Below are positions 1 to 10,204 of a DNA stretch of 64,000 bases, one piece after another. Location of the stretch: the NCBI RefSeq assembly GCF_003584645.1, contig NZ_AP017928.1, forward strand, positions 4,788,833 through 4,852,832, read 5' to 3'. The notes under the pieces were generated by a model that ran no database searches, had not been told where the DNA came from, and was given only the letters and a program-made list of their open reading frames with translations. Position numbers and translations under genes: made by a program. The stretch is from Methylocaldum marinum. GTDB lineage: Bacteria > Pseudomonadota > Gammaproteobacteria > Methylococcales > Methylococcaceae. Position 1 is the first letter of the stretch, and each line of letters begins with the position of its first letter.

Positions 1-1
1 C

Positions 2-1248
<1,247 letters not shown>

Positions 1249-1249
<1 letters not shown>

Positions 1250-2775
1250 TGCTGGCTGGGCTGATTCTGGTGTTGGTGGCGGGCGGCCTGCTGGCCTGGC
1301 CGGCGGAGCGCTATGCCGCGAATGCGCCGCGCTGGATCGCCCTCTCCGCACTGTTATTGGACGCCGCCTTGCTCGTCCCTTATTTCGCGGGCGGTTTTCC
1401 GGAAGCCGGCGTCTGGCTGGACGAGGTCCGCTGGCGCTGGATACCGCGTTTCGGCATCGGCTTTCATCTCGGAGTCGACGGCGTCAGCCTGTTGCTGATC
1501 GCCCTGACGGTTTTTCTCGGCTTCGTGGCGGTGGCGGTTTCCTGGACCGAGATCAGGGAGCGGTCCGGGTTTTTTCATTTCAATCTGTTGTGGACACTGG
1601 CCGGCGTGCTGGGGGTGTTCCTCGCCCTGGACCTGTTCCTGTTCTTCGTGTTCTGGGAAATCATGATCGTACCCATGTATTTCCTGATCGCGCTGTGGGG
1701 ACACGAGAACCGCGCCTACGCGGCGATCAAGTTCTTTCTGTTCACCCAGGTCTCGGGGCTCCTGATGCTGCTGGCCCTGGTGGTGATGGTGGTCATCCAC
1801 TACCGCGACAGCGGGGTTTATACCTTCGACTATTTCGAACTCCTGGAGACGCATTTCGATGTCAATACCGCCTTGTGGCTGATGCTCGGATTCTTCATCG
1901 CCTTCACCGTGAAGTTGCCGGGCGTGCCGTTTCATACCTGGCTGCCGGATGCTCATACCCAGGCGCCGACCGGAGGCAGCGTCATTCTCGCCGGGGTGAT
2001 GCTGAAGACCGGCGCCTATGGGCTGTTGCGCTTCGTGATCCCGTTTTTTCCCGAAGTGGTCGCGGATTTTTCCCCGGTGGCGATGGGGCTGGGCGTGGCA
2101 GGCATTCTTTACGGCGGCATGCTGGCCTTCGCGCAGTCGGACATGAAGCGGCTGGTCGCCTACAGTAGCGTCAGCCACATGGGATTCGTGCTGGTCGGGC
2201 TCTATGCCTGGAATGGGCTGGCGCTCCAGGGGGTGGTGATCACCCTGCTGGCGCACGGCATCTCGTCCGCCGCCCTGTTCGCCGTGGCCGGCGCCCTGCA
2301 GGAGCGTATCCATACCCGCGACATGAACGCCATGGGCGGTCTGTGGACGAACCTGCCGCGCATGGCGGCCGTCGCTTTGTTCTTTTCCGTGGCCGCGCTC
2401 GGCATGCCCGGGCTGGGCAATTTTGTCGGCGAGTTCCTGGTGTTGCTGGGCGCTTACCGGGTGGATGCCCCCATGACGGTCGCCGCCGCCCTGGGATTGA
2501 TCATCGCGCCGGTTTATTCGCTGATTCTGATGCAACGGGCTTTCCACGGAAAATCTTTGGCGATTGGTCCGATCCGCGATTTCGGCATCCGCGAGCTGGC
2601 CGTGATGGGCTTGTTGATGGCGGCGACGGTCTGGATCGGGCTTTATCCGCAGTCCATGCTGGATGTCTCCGAGGCGTGGCTGAAGAATAGCCTGAAGGGC
2701 TGGGGTGACAGTGTCGCGCAGCAGGCCTATTCGCAACCCTGGAACGAAGGCCGGGTATCGGGGAGGGCGCTATGA
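1249..2775 (+). CDS. nuoM: NADH-quinone oxidoreductase subunit M
   Basis: Second antiporter-like membrane subunit of complex I, about 508 residues, close to the family length. Conserved charged residues for proton translocation are visible: Glu137 in FVFWEIMIVPMYF and Lys222 in FTVKLPGVPFHTWLPDAHTQ. The long run of about 14 hydrophobic helices and the SDMKRLVAYSSVSHMGF helix are typical. The ATG at 1249 shares its A with the nuoL stop (ATGA overlap). An in-frame GTG at 1246 is also possible, which would add one residue. The stop overlaps the nuoN start, so nuoL, nuoM and nuoN are translationally coupled. Confidence 0.97.
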
Positions 2776-4220
2776 TCGCTGCGGAGGACCTGCTCGCGCT
2801 GCTGCCCCTGATCTCGCTGTCCGTCGCGGTGGTGGTCGTGATGCTGGCCATTGCCGTCCGCCGCAATCACGGTCTCGCCTTCGCTCTGACCGTCGCCGGC
2901 ATTCTGATTTCGCTGGCCACGGTCCCGCTGGTTTCGGATCGGGTTCCCAGGCTGGTTACGCCGCTCGTGGTAATGGACCGGTATGCACTGGTCTTCATCG
3001 TCATGGCTTATGCCGCGGGGCTGGTTGCGGCAGTGCTGTCCCGGGAGTATTTCCGGATTCGCGAGAGCCGGCCGGAAGAGCTTTATCTGCTGATCTTGAC
3101 GGCGCTGCTGGGGGCTGGCGTTCTGGCCGCCGCCCATCATTTCGCGTCGTTTTTTCTCGGGCTCGAGATTCTCAGCGTATCCCTGTTTGCGCTCATCGCC
3201 TATCCATTGCGGGAAAACCGGGCGCTGGAGGCGGGTATCAAATATCTGGTCATGTCCGGCGTCGCCTCGGCCTTCCTGCTGTTCGGCATGGCCTTGATCT
3301 ACGCCGAGACCGGCACCATGGAATTCGCGGCCCTCGGCGCGCGGACCGGAACCTTTCCGTCCGCCATCGGAACCATCATGCTCATGGTTGCGGTGGGTTT
3401 CAAATTGTCGCTGGTACCGTTTCACCTGTGGACCGCCGATGTCTATCAGGGGGCGCCTGCGCCCGTCACCGCCCTGCTCGCGACGGTTTCCAAGGGCTCG
3501 GTTTTTATCTTGCTGATGCGTTACGGACTGGAAGCCGGAATGCTCCGTAACCCGGTGCTGAATGTTCTTTTGGTGCTTGTCGCCGTCGTTTCCATGCTGG
3601 TGGGCAATCTGCTCGCCTTGCGGCAGAACAACGTCAAACGCATTCTCGCCTATTCCTCGATAGGCCACATGGGCTATCTGCTGGTGGCGCTGATCGCGGC
3701 CAACGTGGTGGGCGGAAACCTGGCGGCGGAAGCGCTGCTGGTCTATCTCGCCGCTTATTTCGCGATGACCCTGGCGGCATTCGGCGTGGTGGCGGCCATC
3801 AGCCCGGCCGATCGAGAAGCGGAAGATCTCGAGGATTACACCGGCCTGTTCTGGACGCGTCCCTGGCTTGCAACCGTGTTCAGCGTGGCGCTTCTGTCCC
3901 TGGCCGGAATACCGCTGACCGCCGGTTTCATCGGCAAGTTCTATCTGTTTACCACGGGCAGTCAGGGTTCGCTCTGGCTGCTCATGGGCGCGCTCATCGT
4001 CGGCAGCGGGCTCGGGCTCTACTATTACCTCCGCATCGTTTTTCAAATGGCCCAGGCACCGGAGTTGACGCAAGCAAGACCGGAAACCGGGCCGGTCGGA
4101 ATGCACCTGCTGTTGGCGGTATTGCTGCTCCTGATCTTCGGGCTGGGTGTTTACCCGGCTCCCTTCATCGATCTGCTGCATCCGGAGATCAAAGTTTCGG
4201 AGCCGGGGAGAGAGCGGTAG
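2772..4220 (+). CDS. nuoN: NADH-quinone oxidoreductase subunit N
   Basis: Third antiporter-like subunit of complex I, 482 residues, a normal length. It shows the family motifs with conserved Lys residues (GFKLSLVPFHLWTADVYQGAP; NNVKRILAYSSIGHMGYL) and about 14 membrane segments. The ATG at 2772 overlaps the nuoM stop (ATGA). It is the last gene of the nuo operon here: the next gene is convergent, 45 bp downstream. A short GC-rich inverted repeat (GCCGGC arms near 4236-4265) lies after the stop, but it has no U-tract and is a weak terminator candidate. Confidence 0.97.
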   Translation: MIAAEDLLALLPLISLSVAVVVVMLAIAVRRNHGLAFALTVAGILISLATVPLVSDRVPRLVTPLVVMDRYALVFIVMAYAAGLVAAVLSREYFRIRESRPEELYLLILTALLGAGVLAAAHHFASFFLGLEILSVSLFALIAYPLRENRALEAGIKYLVMSGVASAFLLFGMALIYAETGTMEFAALGARTGTFPSAIGTIMLMVAVGFKLSLVPFHLWTADVYQGAPAPVTALLATVSKGSVFILLMRYGLEAGMLRNPVLNVLLVLVAVVSMLVGNLLALRQNNVKRILAYSSIGHMGYLLVALIAANVVGGNLAAEALLVYLAAYFAMTLAAFGVVAAISPADREAEDLEDYTGLFWTRPWLATVFSVALLSLAGIPLTAGFIGKFYLFTTGSQGSLWLLMGALIVGSGLGLYYYLRIVFQMAQAPELTQARPETGPVGMHLLLAVLLLLIFGLGVYPAPFIDLLHPEIKVSEPGRER

Positions 4221-4265
4221 GGCGGCAATCCTTTGCCGGCCGATTCGGCGTCGCACGCCGGCCCG

Positions 4266-6461
4266 TCAGAACGTGAAGGTCACTCCGACGTATGCCGAGC
4301 GTCCCATCCCGGGCAGGGCCGTGCCGTAGGCCATTGGGCGCGAACCGAGGTAGGCGCCGCCCAGCGGCAAGTCGTAATTCTTGTCGAGCAGGTTGTCGAG
4401 TCCGGCGTCGACGCGGACATGTTTCCATTCATAGCCGGTGCGCAGGTTGACCAAAGCGTAGCCGCCCGTCTTGAGTTCGTTCCTGACGTCCGTCACGTCG
4501 GTTTTCGGCGCCACCAATTGGAGTTCGACGGCGTTGCTCCAGCCGCCCCACTGGTGGTCGACGGTCAGTTTGCCGTTGACCGGCATCATGTGATACAGGT
4601 TGTCACCGGTATCCAGATTTTCGCCGCGGACATAGCCTAGGATGGCCCTGCCGGTGAACTGTCCGAAGCGAGTGTCGCCCAGGAGCGCCTTGCCGGAAAC
4701 ATCCACGCCGTAGAGTTGAGCGTCGTGGTTGGCGAACTTGAGGAACACGAAGCCGTCGGTCGCGCGCAGATTGGCCGCGGTGCAGGCCGTGCCGGGCGTC
4801 ACCGGACAGCGGTCCACGTCGATGTAATCCTCGACATAGGTGTAATAGGGCGTGATCTTGACCTCCCATTTCTGTTGCCGGGCATCATGCCAGCCGAACG
4901 TGGCGCTGATGGTATGCGCCACTTCCGGTTCCAGATCGGGGTCGCCGACGTAGCCGTTGCCGTCTCCGAACCAGCCGTTCATGTACATGGCCATGCTGCC
5001 CAAACCCCAGGCATAGCGTTCGTAGAGGTTGGGGGAGCGATTCTTGCGCGCGTAGCCCGCTTCGAAATGGCTGGTGTCGTTGGGCGTGTAGCGCACCAGG
5101 GCGGTCAGGTCGAAGTTGTCGTCGGTACGGTCGCGGCTTCTGCCGTTGAAGATGCCGGCCGCCAGCCGGTCGGCGCGGTGCATCATCGACGTCGAGGAGT
5201 AGGGCTGTACGGTGTCGGCGTTCATGCTCACGTGATCGTGGCGCAGTCCGAGCAGCGAACTCCACTCCTCGGTCCAGCGGGCCTCCCACTCGGCGAAAGT
5301 GCCTATGCGGTCGCGCTCGCCGTTGCGCACGTTCCAGAAAATTTCGGGGCCCATCATCATGCTGCCGGCGACCGGCGGCCACCAGTCGTCCAGCTCGTTG
5401 CGATGGTATTCGTTACCGATTCGCAGCGTATCCCGATCCGTCAGCGGTATCTCCGCCTTGATCAGATAGCCTAGGTTCTTGCCTACCGTCTTCATCGGCA
5501 TGTCGCCGGGCCGTTTGTCCGGGAGGAAGTTCATCTCGTGCCGAGTGTGCTCGTAATAGAACCGGGTTTCGAGATTGCCCCAGCCGAATTTTCCCTTGTA
5601 GCGGACATTGCCGAAGGTGCTGTCGTTGTCGACCATGTCCATGCGGGCGTTGGGAAAGCCCTGGCGCGGAATGTTCTGCTGGCCGGCGTTGACGACGAGC
5701 TGGTGATCGTCGTTGCCGAGCGCCAGGGTCATGGAGTGGTTCTGAGCCTCGTACTGGCTGGATTTGACCTTGAAGCCGCCGCCCGCCTTGTAGTTGTCGC
5801 TCTCGGTGTGAGAAGCGGTGTATGACAGGGCGACGTGTTCGCCGGCCGCGTTGAGCGTCACGCTGCCGCCGAAAGCTTCGCCGTTGGTGCGGTAGAAGGA
5901 CGAAATACTACCCCCGAAAATCGTGCCTTCCTCGGCCGTCGCGAATCGGGGCGTGATCGCGTCGAGAATGATCGTGCCGCCGAGGCTGTCCCCGCCGACA
6001 CTCACCGGCGTGATGCCTGCCACGACCGTCGCCTGTTCCACGTTGCGCATATCGATATAGGACAGGGGCGGATTCATATGATTGGCGCAGGCGGACGTGA
6101 TCGACATTCCGTTGATCTGTACCTTGACCCGGTCGTCATTGAGGCCGTGAATCACCGGCAGGCTGGACAATCCGCCCGAACCGTAACGGCTGACGCCCGG
6201 AACGTCGTCGAAAAGCGCGGAGGTGTCGCTGATGCGGGACTGCTTCTTGGCTATCGCCTTACCGGTCATTTCGGTAGTGTTCAGCGACTTGAACTGCGGC
6301 CACGATTCGGTCACGACGATTTCGTCGAGTTGTACTGCGTCATCGCTTTGGCCTTGTTCCTGCCTGTCATCGGCGGCGAACGCCGCGATGGCGCAGGAGA
6401 ACGAAAGGGCCCCGGTCAGGACTTTGGCCCATCGTTCATCGAATACAATCTTTTGTTCCAT
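4266..6461 (-). CDS. oprC: TonB-dependent copper receptor, OprC/NosA type
   Basis: Outer-membrane TonB-dependent receptor of about 731 residues with an N-terminal signal peptide (residues 1-30), a plug domain (about 45-170) and a 22-strand barrel ending in the aromatic VTFTF. It is rich in Met and His. Two motifs match the copper site described for Pseudomonas OprC: CxxxM at Cys125-Met129 in the plug and HxM at His308-Met310 in the barrel; a further HSM lies at 242-244. This supports copper import rather than siderophore uptake. There is no STN domain, so it should not signal to an anti-sigma factor. The ATG at 6461 is preferred because a GAGG precedes it and the signal peptide follows at once; an upstream in-frame start exists at 6485. 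In a methanotroph, copper supply for particulate methane monooxygenase would be a plausible purpose (inference). Confidence 0.88.
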   Translation of the reverse strand: MEQKIVFDERWAKVLTGALSFSCAIAAFAADDRQEQGQSDDAVQLDEIVVTESWPQFKSLNTTEMTGKAIAKKQSRISDTSALFDDVPGVSRYGSGGLSSLPVIHGLNDDRVKVQINGMSITSACANHMNPPLSYIDMRNVEQATVVAGITPVSVGGDSLGGTIILDAITPRFATAEEGTIFGGSISSFYRTNGEAFGGSVTLNAAGEHVALSYTASHTESDNYKAGGGFKVKSSQYEAQNHSMTLALGNDDHQLVVNAGQQNIPRQGFPNARMDMVDNDSTFGNVRYKGKFGWGNLETRFYYEHTRHEMNFLPDKRPGDMPMKTVGKNLGYLIKAEIPLTDRDTLRIGNEYHRNELDDWWPPVAGSMMMGPEIFWNVRNGERDRIGTFAEWEARWTEEWSSLLGLRHDHVSMNADTVQPYSSTSMMHRADRLAAGIFNGRSRDRTDDNFDLTALVRYTPNDTSHFEAGYARKNRSPNLYERYAWGLGSMAMYMNGWFGDGNGYVGDPDLEPEVAHTISATFGWHDARQQKWEVKITPYYTYVEDYIDVDRCPVTPGTACTAANLRATDGFVFLKFANHDAQLYGVDVSGKALLGDTRFGQFTGRAILGYVRGENLDTGDNLYHMMPVNGKLTVDHQWGGWSNAVELQLVAPKTDVTDVRNELKTGGYALVNLRTGYEWKHVRVDAGLDNLLDKNYDLPLGGAYLGSRPMAYGTALPGMGRSAYVGVTFTF

Positions 6462-7084
6462 ACATGACCTCGCCTGAGTACACAAGAGAAGGGACGGCGG
6501 GCGCCGGCTTCGAGCGTTATCGCAAGGACTACACCAAATTAGACTATGACAGTATTATCATATGCTTAAGGGAATTTTTCCTGGCGACAAAAGAGGTATG
6601 TGCGTCAAATACCACACTGCTCTGTGGGGTATAGCGTATATTTCGACTCGAAAAGAATAACGATGACACCGCTTGCCTATGCGGCGGTTTCGCGGCAGAA
6701 GCTGAGTGCGACCGTGTGCAGACAGCCTCGGATCGGGCAAATTCCACAGTCGAAGGCGCCGGCTTGATCGTCGTTTTCGTTCTGAAACAGTCTTTTGCTT
6801 GACTCTTTATATCGCCGGGGAGTCCAATCGCTTCGGTCGCGAAGCGCGCCTGTTTCCGGTATGCGTCATTCGCCTCGGTGCATTATGTTTTTTCCCGCAA
6901 GATCCGGGCGTTTTCGTCCGGTTCGCGGTAACCCGTCCGGCCTGCCTGTCAAGCGGAGTGCTACACGCCAAGCCTGTGGATGCGTTGGCATGTTTCGTGA
7001 AAGGCCTGGCTAATTGGTGCCGGTCCAAGAATCGAGAAATGGTGAATGATTGCCTCGAATCAACCGCTACGGTGTTTTTGGAGA
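6462..7084. other. Intergenic region, divergent promoters expected
   Basis: About 620 bp separate the divergent copper receptor (-) and the pseudopilin-like gene (+). The part next to the receptor, about 6530-6620, is clearly more AT-rich than its surroundings, as expected for a promoter. I cannot assign a specific operator. Several open frames occur here, but none has convincing protein-like composition or a ribosome binding site. Confidence 0.4.
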
Positions 7085-7780
7085 ATGCGCCGCCAGATGA
7101 CGCGGGCGGAGCGTGCGGCCGTGCTCGTGATCGTGCTGGCCGCCATAGGCGTGGTGATGTCTTTCGTGCGCGGCGACGACTTCGCGGCCGAATGCGCCGC
7201 CACGGATGCGAGTCTCGAGGCCATACGCGCGGCGATTCTAGGCGGACAGGCCGGCCTCGGCTACCGGGCCGACGTCGGTGAAATCCCGCGCTCGATTCAC
7301 GATCTGTTCGAGCCGACGTCATTGCCGTCGCCGCTGTGGACTTTCGATCCCGCGACCGGCCGCGGTTGGCGCGGCCCGTATCTGACGGACGGCGTGGGCC
7401 TGGACGTCCGCAAGGCCCATTGCAGCTTTTCCGACGAAAGCTGCAACAGCCGTCGCTTTATCAACCATCTCGCGAACGGCGAGACGGGAGTTCTCGACGG
7501 CTTCAAGCGCCATGCGCCCGAATGCACGAATTCAGATGCCGAGCGCTATTGCACGAATCCGATCATGCTCCAGATACCCTGCAGCGATGCGAATCGCAAC
7601 GGCGTCTGCGGCGACGTCGGCGACATATGGCTGCCGGGCAATGCACGCCTCGTTTCCGCGGGCCCCAACGGGGAACTGGAAACCGCCCTGGCGGATTACA
7701 ACGCCCGCAGCCGCGGCGATGACCGCGTGTTGTACCTGCTGATGAACGACCCGGGCGGCGGCAACCGGCCATGTCAATGA
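7085..7780 (+). CDS. Type II secretion pseudopilin-like exported protein
   Basis: About 231 residues with one N-terminal membrane helix (AAVLVIVLAAIGVVMSFV) after a short basic leader, followed by a soluble domain. The soluble part resembles the GspG/pseudopilin periplasmic domain: a helix, then a segment on processing of input such as GRGWRGPYLTDG, which is like the WGRPYL motif of GspG. Six or more cysteines suggest disulfides in the periplasm. The classical prepilin cleavage site (G followed by FTLIE) is absent, so it is not a standard major pseudopilin. No other gsp gene is nearby. Starts at 7046 and 7097 are alternatives; 7085 was chosen because GGAG lies just upstream, although the spacing is short. 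Function is unassigned. Confidence 0.6.
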   Translation: MRRQMTRAERAAVLVIVLAAIGVVMSFVRGDDFAAECAATDASLEAIRAAILGGQAGLGYRADVGEIPRSIHDLFEPTSLPSPLWTFDPATGRGWRGPYLTDGVGLDVRKAHCSFSDESCNSRRFINHLANGETGVLDGFKRHAPECTNSDAERYCTNPIMLQIPCSDANRNGVCGDVGDIWLPGNARLVSAGPNGELETALADYNARSRGDDRVLYLLMNDPGGGNRPCQ

Positions 7781-7966
7781 TCCCGGCTGCCGCGCAAGCG
7801 CTGCCGGTGCCGTTTCCGGGGCACCGTTTCGAGCGGGCGGAGGCTCTGTCCCGCAAAGATCTTCCATTATAAGAACAACGGATTGTCCGGACATTTTCGG
7901 CGATCGGTTTCGGTAGAATAAGTTTCTTCCACCTTCTTTCCCAGAATCCAACTCCCGGACTCCGAC

Positions 7967-8611
7967 ATGAAAGTTACGGTCATCCCAGTCACGCCCTTTC
8001 AGCAAAATTGCTCACTACTCTGGTGCGAGGAAACCATGGAGGGGGTCGTGGTCGATCCCGGCGGCGATCTCGATCAGATCCTGGCGGCGGCCGAAGACGC
8101 CGGCGTAAAGCTCGTCAAGATTCTGCTCACCCACCCCCACGTGGACCACGCCGGGGGAACCGCGGACCTGGCCGCGCGGCTCGGGATTCCGATCGAAGGC
8201 CCACAGAAGGAGGACCAGTTCTGGCTCGATTTATTGCCCGAGCAGTGCGAGATGTTCGGTTTTCCGTCGGTGGCGTCCTTTACCCCGGATCGCTGGCTGG
8301 AGGACGGCGACACGGTACAGTTCGGGCATCAGACGCTCGAGGTTCTGCACTGCCCCGGACACACGCCCGGCCACGTGGTTTTCTTCCATCGCGGCGCGCG
8401 TCTCGCGGTCGTCGGCGACGTGCTGTTCAAAGGCACCATCGGCCGCACCGACTTTCCCCGCGGCGATTTCGCCACGCTGGTGAAATCCATCCGGGAGCGG
8501 CTTTTTCCCCTGGGCGACGATGTGGTTTTCATTCCGGGCCATGGCGCCTCGTCCACCTTCGGCCTGGAGCGCCGCAGCAATCCGTTCGTGCGCAATGGCG
8601 CCGGCAGGTAG
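7967..8611 (+). CDS. MBL-fold hydrolase, YcbL/glyoxalase II-like
   Basis: A 214-residue cytoplasmic metallo-beta-lactamase-fold hydrolase. The metal-binding HxHxDH motif is at His56-His58-Asp60-His61. Further ligands are in GHTPGH, in GDVLFKGTIGR (Asp) and in IPGHG near the C-terminus. Length and motifs match the YcbL/GloB2 group, short type II glyoxalases that hydrolyse S-lactoylglutathione-type thioesters. The substrate here is inferred. The start ATG follows a plausible leader; the 3' end overlaps the start of the next ABC ATPase gene by about 17 bp, so the genes may be co-transcribed. Confidence 0.85.
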   Translation: MKVTVIPVTPFQQNCSLLWCEETMEGVVVDPGGDLDQILAAAEDAGVKLVKILLTHPHVDHAGGTADLAARLGIPIEGPQKEDQFWLDLLPEQCEMFGFPSVASFTPDRWLEDGDTVQFGHQTLEVLHCPGHTPGHVVFFHRGARLAVVGDVLFKGTIGRTDFPRGDFATLVKSIRERLFPLGDDVVFIPGHGASSTFGLERRSNPFVRNGAGR

Positions 8612-9296
8612 GCGGGCGCCGGAACCGGAGCGGAGCACGCCGCTTATCCGATTCGATCGGGTCTTCGTGTCGGTTCACGGCAAACCGATTCTGAGCGATT
8701 TCAGCTTCTCCCTGTGTGCCGGCGAAAAGGCGGTCCTGCGCGGCAAATCGGGGTCCGGCAAGAGCACGGTGCTCAAGACCCTGCTGGGTCTTTATCCGCT
8801 GGCCGCGGGCAGGATTCTGTTCGAGGGCGGGCCGCTCGATCCATCGAGCGTGCAGACCGTCCGGCGGCTGGCCGCCTACATCGGCCAGGAACCGGTCCTG
8901 GGCGCCGAGACGGTGCGCGACGCCTTGATGCTGCCCTTTCAATTCAAAACCCACCGGGACAACAAACCTTCCGAGTCTAGACTGATCGATGCATTGGGTC
9001 GGCTCCACCTGGCCCCGGATATCCTGGAACGGGAGTGCCGGCACGTGTCCGGGGGCGAAAAGCAGCGTATCGCCATCGCGCGTGCCTTGTTACTGGGCAA
9101 AAGCCTTTATCTTCTGGACGAGGTGACCAGCGCCCTGGATGCCGAAAGCAAGAGGGCGGTGCTGGACGTATTCGCCGATCCCGGATTCAGCGTGCTCTCC
9201 GTGGCTCACGATCCGGATTGGGATGCCGCCTGCGATATCGTTTTGGAACTCGAGGACGGGCGCCTGGCCCGAATTCGCCGCGATGGAAGTACTTGA
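8595..9296 (+). CDS. fetA: ABC transporter ATP-binding protein, FetA-like
   Basis: A 233-residue ABC ATPase with Walker A GKSGSGKST (about residues 50-58), signature VSGGEKQRIAIARAL, Walker B LYLLDEVTSALD and a switch His in SVAHD. The partner gene directly downstream encodes a FetB/YbbM-type permease. That pairing points to the FetAB (YbbL/YbbM) family, implicated in E. coli in iron export and peroxide resistance; the substrate here is inferred. ATG 8595 was chosen because the in-frame codons further upstream lie deep inside the hydrolase gene. Its end overlaps the permease start by 14 bp. Confidence 0.82.
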   Translation: MAPAGRRAPEPERSTPLIRFDRVFVSVHGKPILSDFSFSLCAGEKAVLRGKSGSGKSTVLKTLLGLYPLAAGRILFEGGPLDPSSVQTVRRLAAYIGQEPVLGAETVRDALMLPFQFKTHRDNKPSESRLIDALGRLHLAPDILERECRHVSGGEKQRIAIARALLLGKSLYLLDEVTSALDAESKRAVLDVFADPGFSVLSVAHDPDWDAACDIVLELEDGRLARIRRDGST

Positions 9297-10074
9297 TATC
9301 ACCGCGCCGCGGATGGCGGTGCTTTACGGCGTCGTGCTGCTGCCCTGGCTGCTGCTGGGGATGATCGGCCTCGGATTGAGCCGAGCGATCGTGTCCGGGG
9401 TCATCCGGATGAGCCTTCAACTGGCCCTGGTGGGCATTTATCTGAAGACCTTGTTCACCCTCAACAATCCCTGGCTGAACGGACTTTGGATTCTGGTGAT
9501 GCTGGTAGTGGCCGGCTGGACCATCCTGATGCGCGCCGGCTTGAGGCGGCGTTACTTTTTCGCCGCCACTTTCGCCGCGGTGACCGCCGGAGTTCTGTTT
9601 TCCACGGCGTATCTGCTGCTCCTGGTGATACGGCCGTCCCTCTATTACGACGCCCGTTATCTGGTTCCCCTGGCCGGCATGATTCTCGGTAATTGTCTGC
9701 AGAGCAATGTCATCGGGCTGGAACGCTTTTATGCCGCGATCAGGAAAAACGAAAACGAGTACCTGACCTATCTGCTGCTGGGCGCCACGCGCCGGGAGGC
9801 GATACGGCCCTATTTCCGCGAGGCCGTCAAGGCGGCGGTCAATCCGACCCTGGCCGGCATGGCGACCCTCGGACTGGTGTCGCTGCCGGGCATGATGACC
9901 GGCCAGATCCTGGGCGGTAGCGAACCCTGGCTGGCGGTGAAATACCAGATTGCCATCATGTTATGCATTTTTGCCGGTACGGTCCTGACCAGCATTCTCA
10001 ACCTGGCGCTCAGCGTAAAGATTGCATTCAACGAATTCGACGTGCTCAAGGACGACATCGTCGACCGGGGATAA
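9283..10074 (+). CDS. fetB: ABC transporter permease, FetB/YbbM-like
   Basis: A 263-residue inner-membrane protein with about seven hydrophobic helices, matching the UPF0014/FetB family in length. The family-typical stretches GNCLQSNVIGLERF and SLPGMMTGQILGG, plus the LGATRREAIRP loop, are visible. The loop is the likely contact to the ATPase. The ATG at 9283 lies within the end of fetA, so translation is coupled. Upstream in-frame codons fall inside fetA and are ignored. Together with fetA it would form a complete half-ABC metal exporter. Confidence 0.85.
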   Translation: MEVLDITAPRMAVLYGVVLLPWLLLGMIGLGLSRAIVSGVIRMSLQLALVGIYLKTLFTLNNPWLNGLWILVMLVVAGWTILMRAGLRRRYFFAATFAAVTAGVLFSTAYLLLLVIRPSLYYDARYLVPLAGMILGNCLQSNVIGLERFYAAIRKNENEYLTYLLLGATRREAIRPYFREAVKAAVNPTLAGMATLGLVSLPGMMTGQILGGSEPWLAVKYQIAIMLCIFAGTVLTSILNLALSVKIAFNEFDVLKDDIVDRG

Positions 10075-10204
10075 TGCGTTTTCCGTCCCTTGCGGTATCC
10101 CCGAAAGCGGCATCGAGGATAAAAGATGTTGCCGACCGGTAAGATCGGGGGAGGCTTGATTCGATCCCGCGAAGTGCGGTAAAAACGCTCGGCATATCTG
10201 GATT

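Noticed and set aside
6706..7281. Long rightward open frames in the copper receptor-pseudopilin gap
   Set aside because: Biased composition, no ribosome binding site, no family resemblance; they partly overlap the real gene at 7085.
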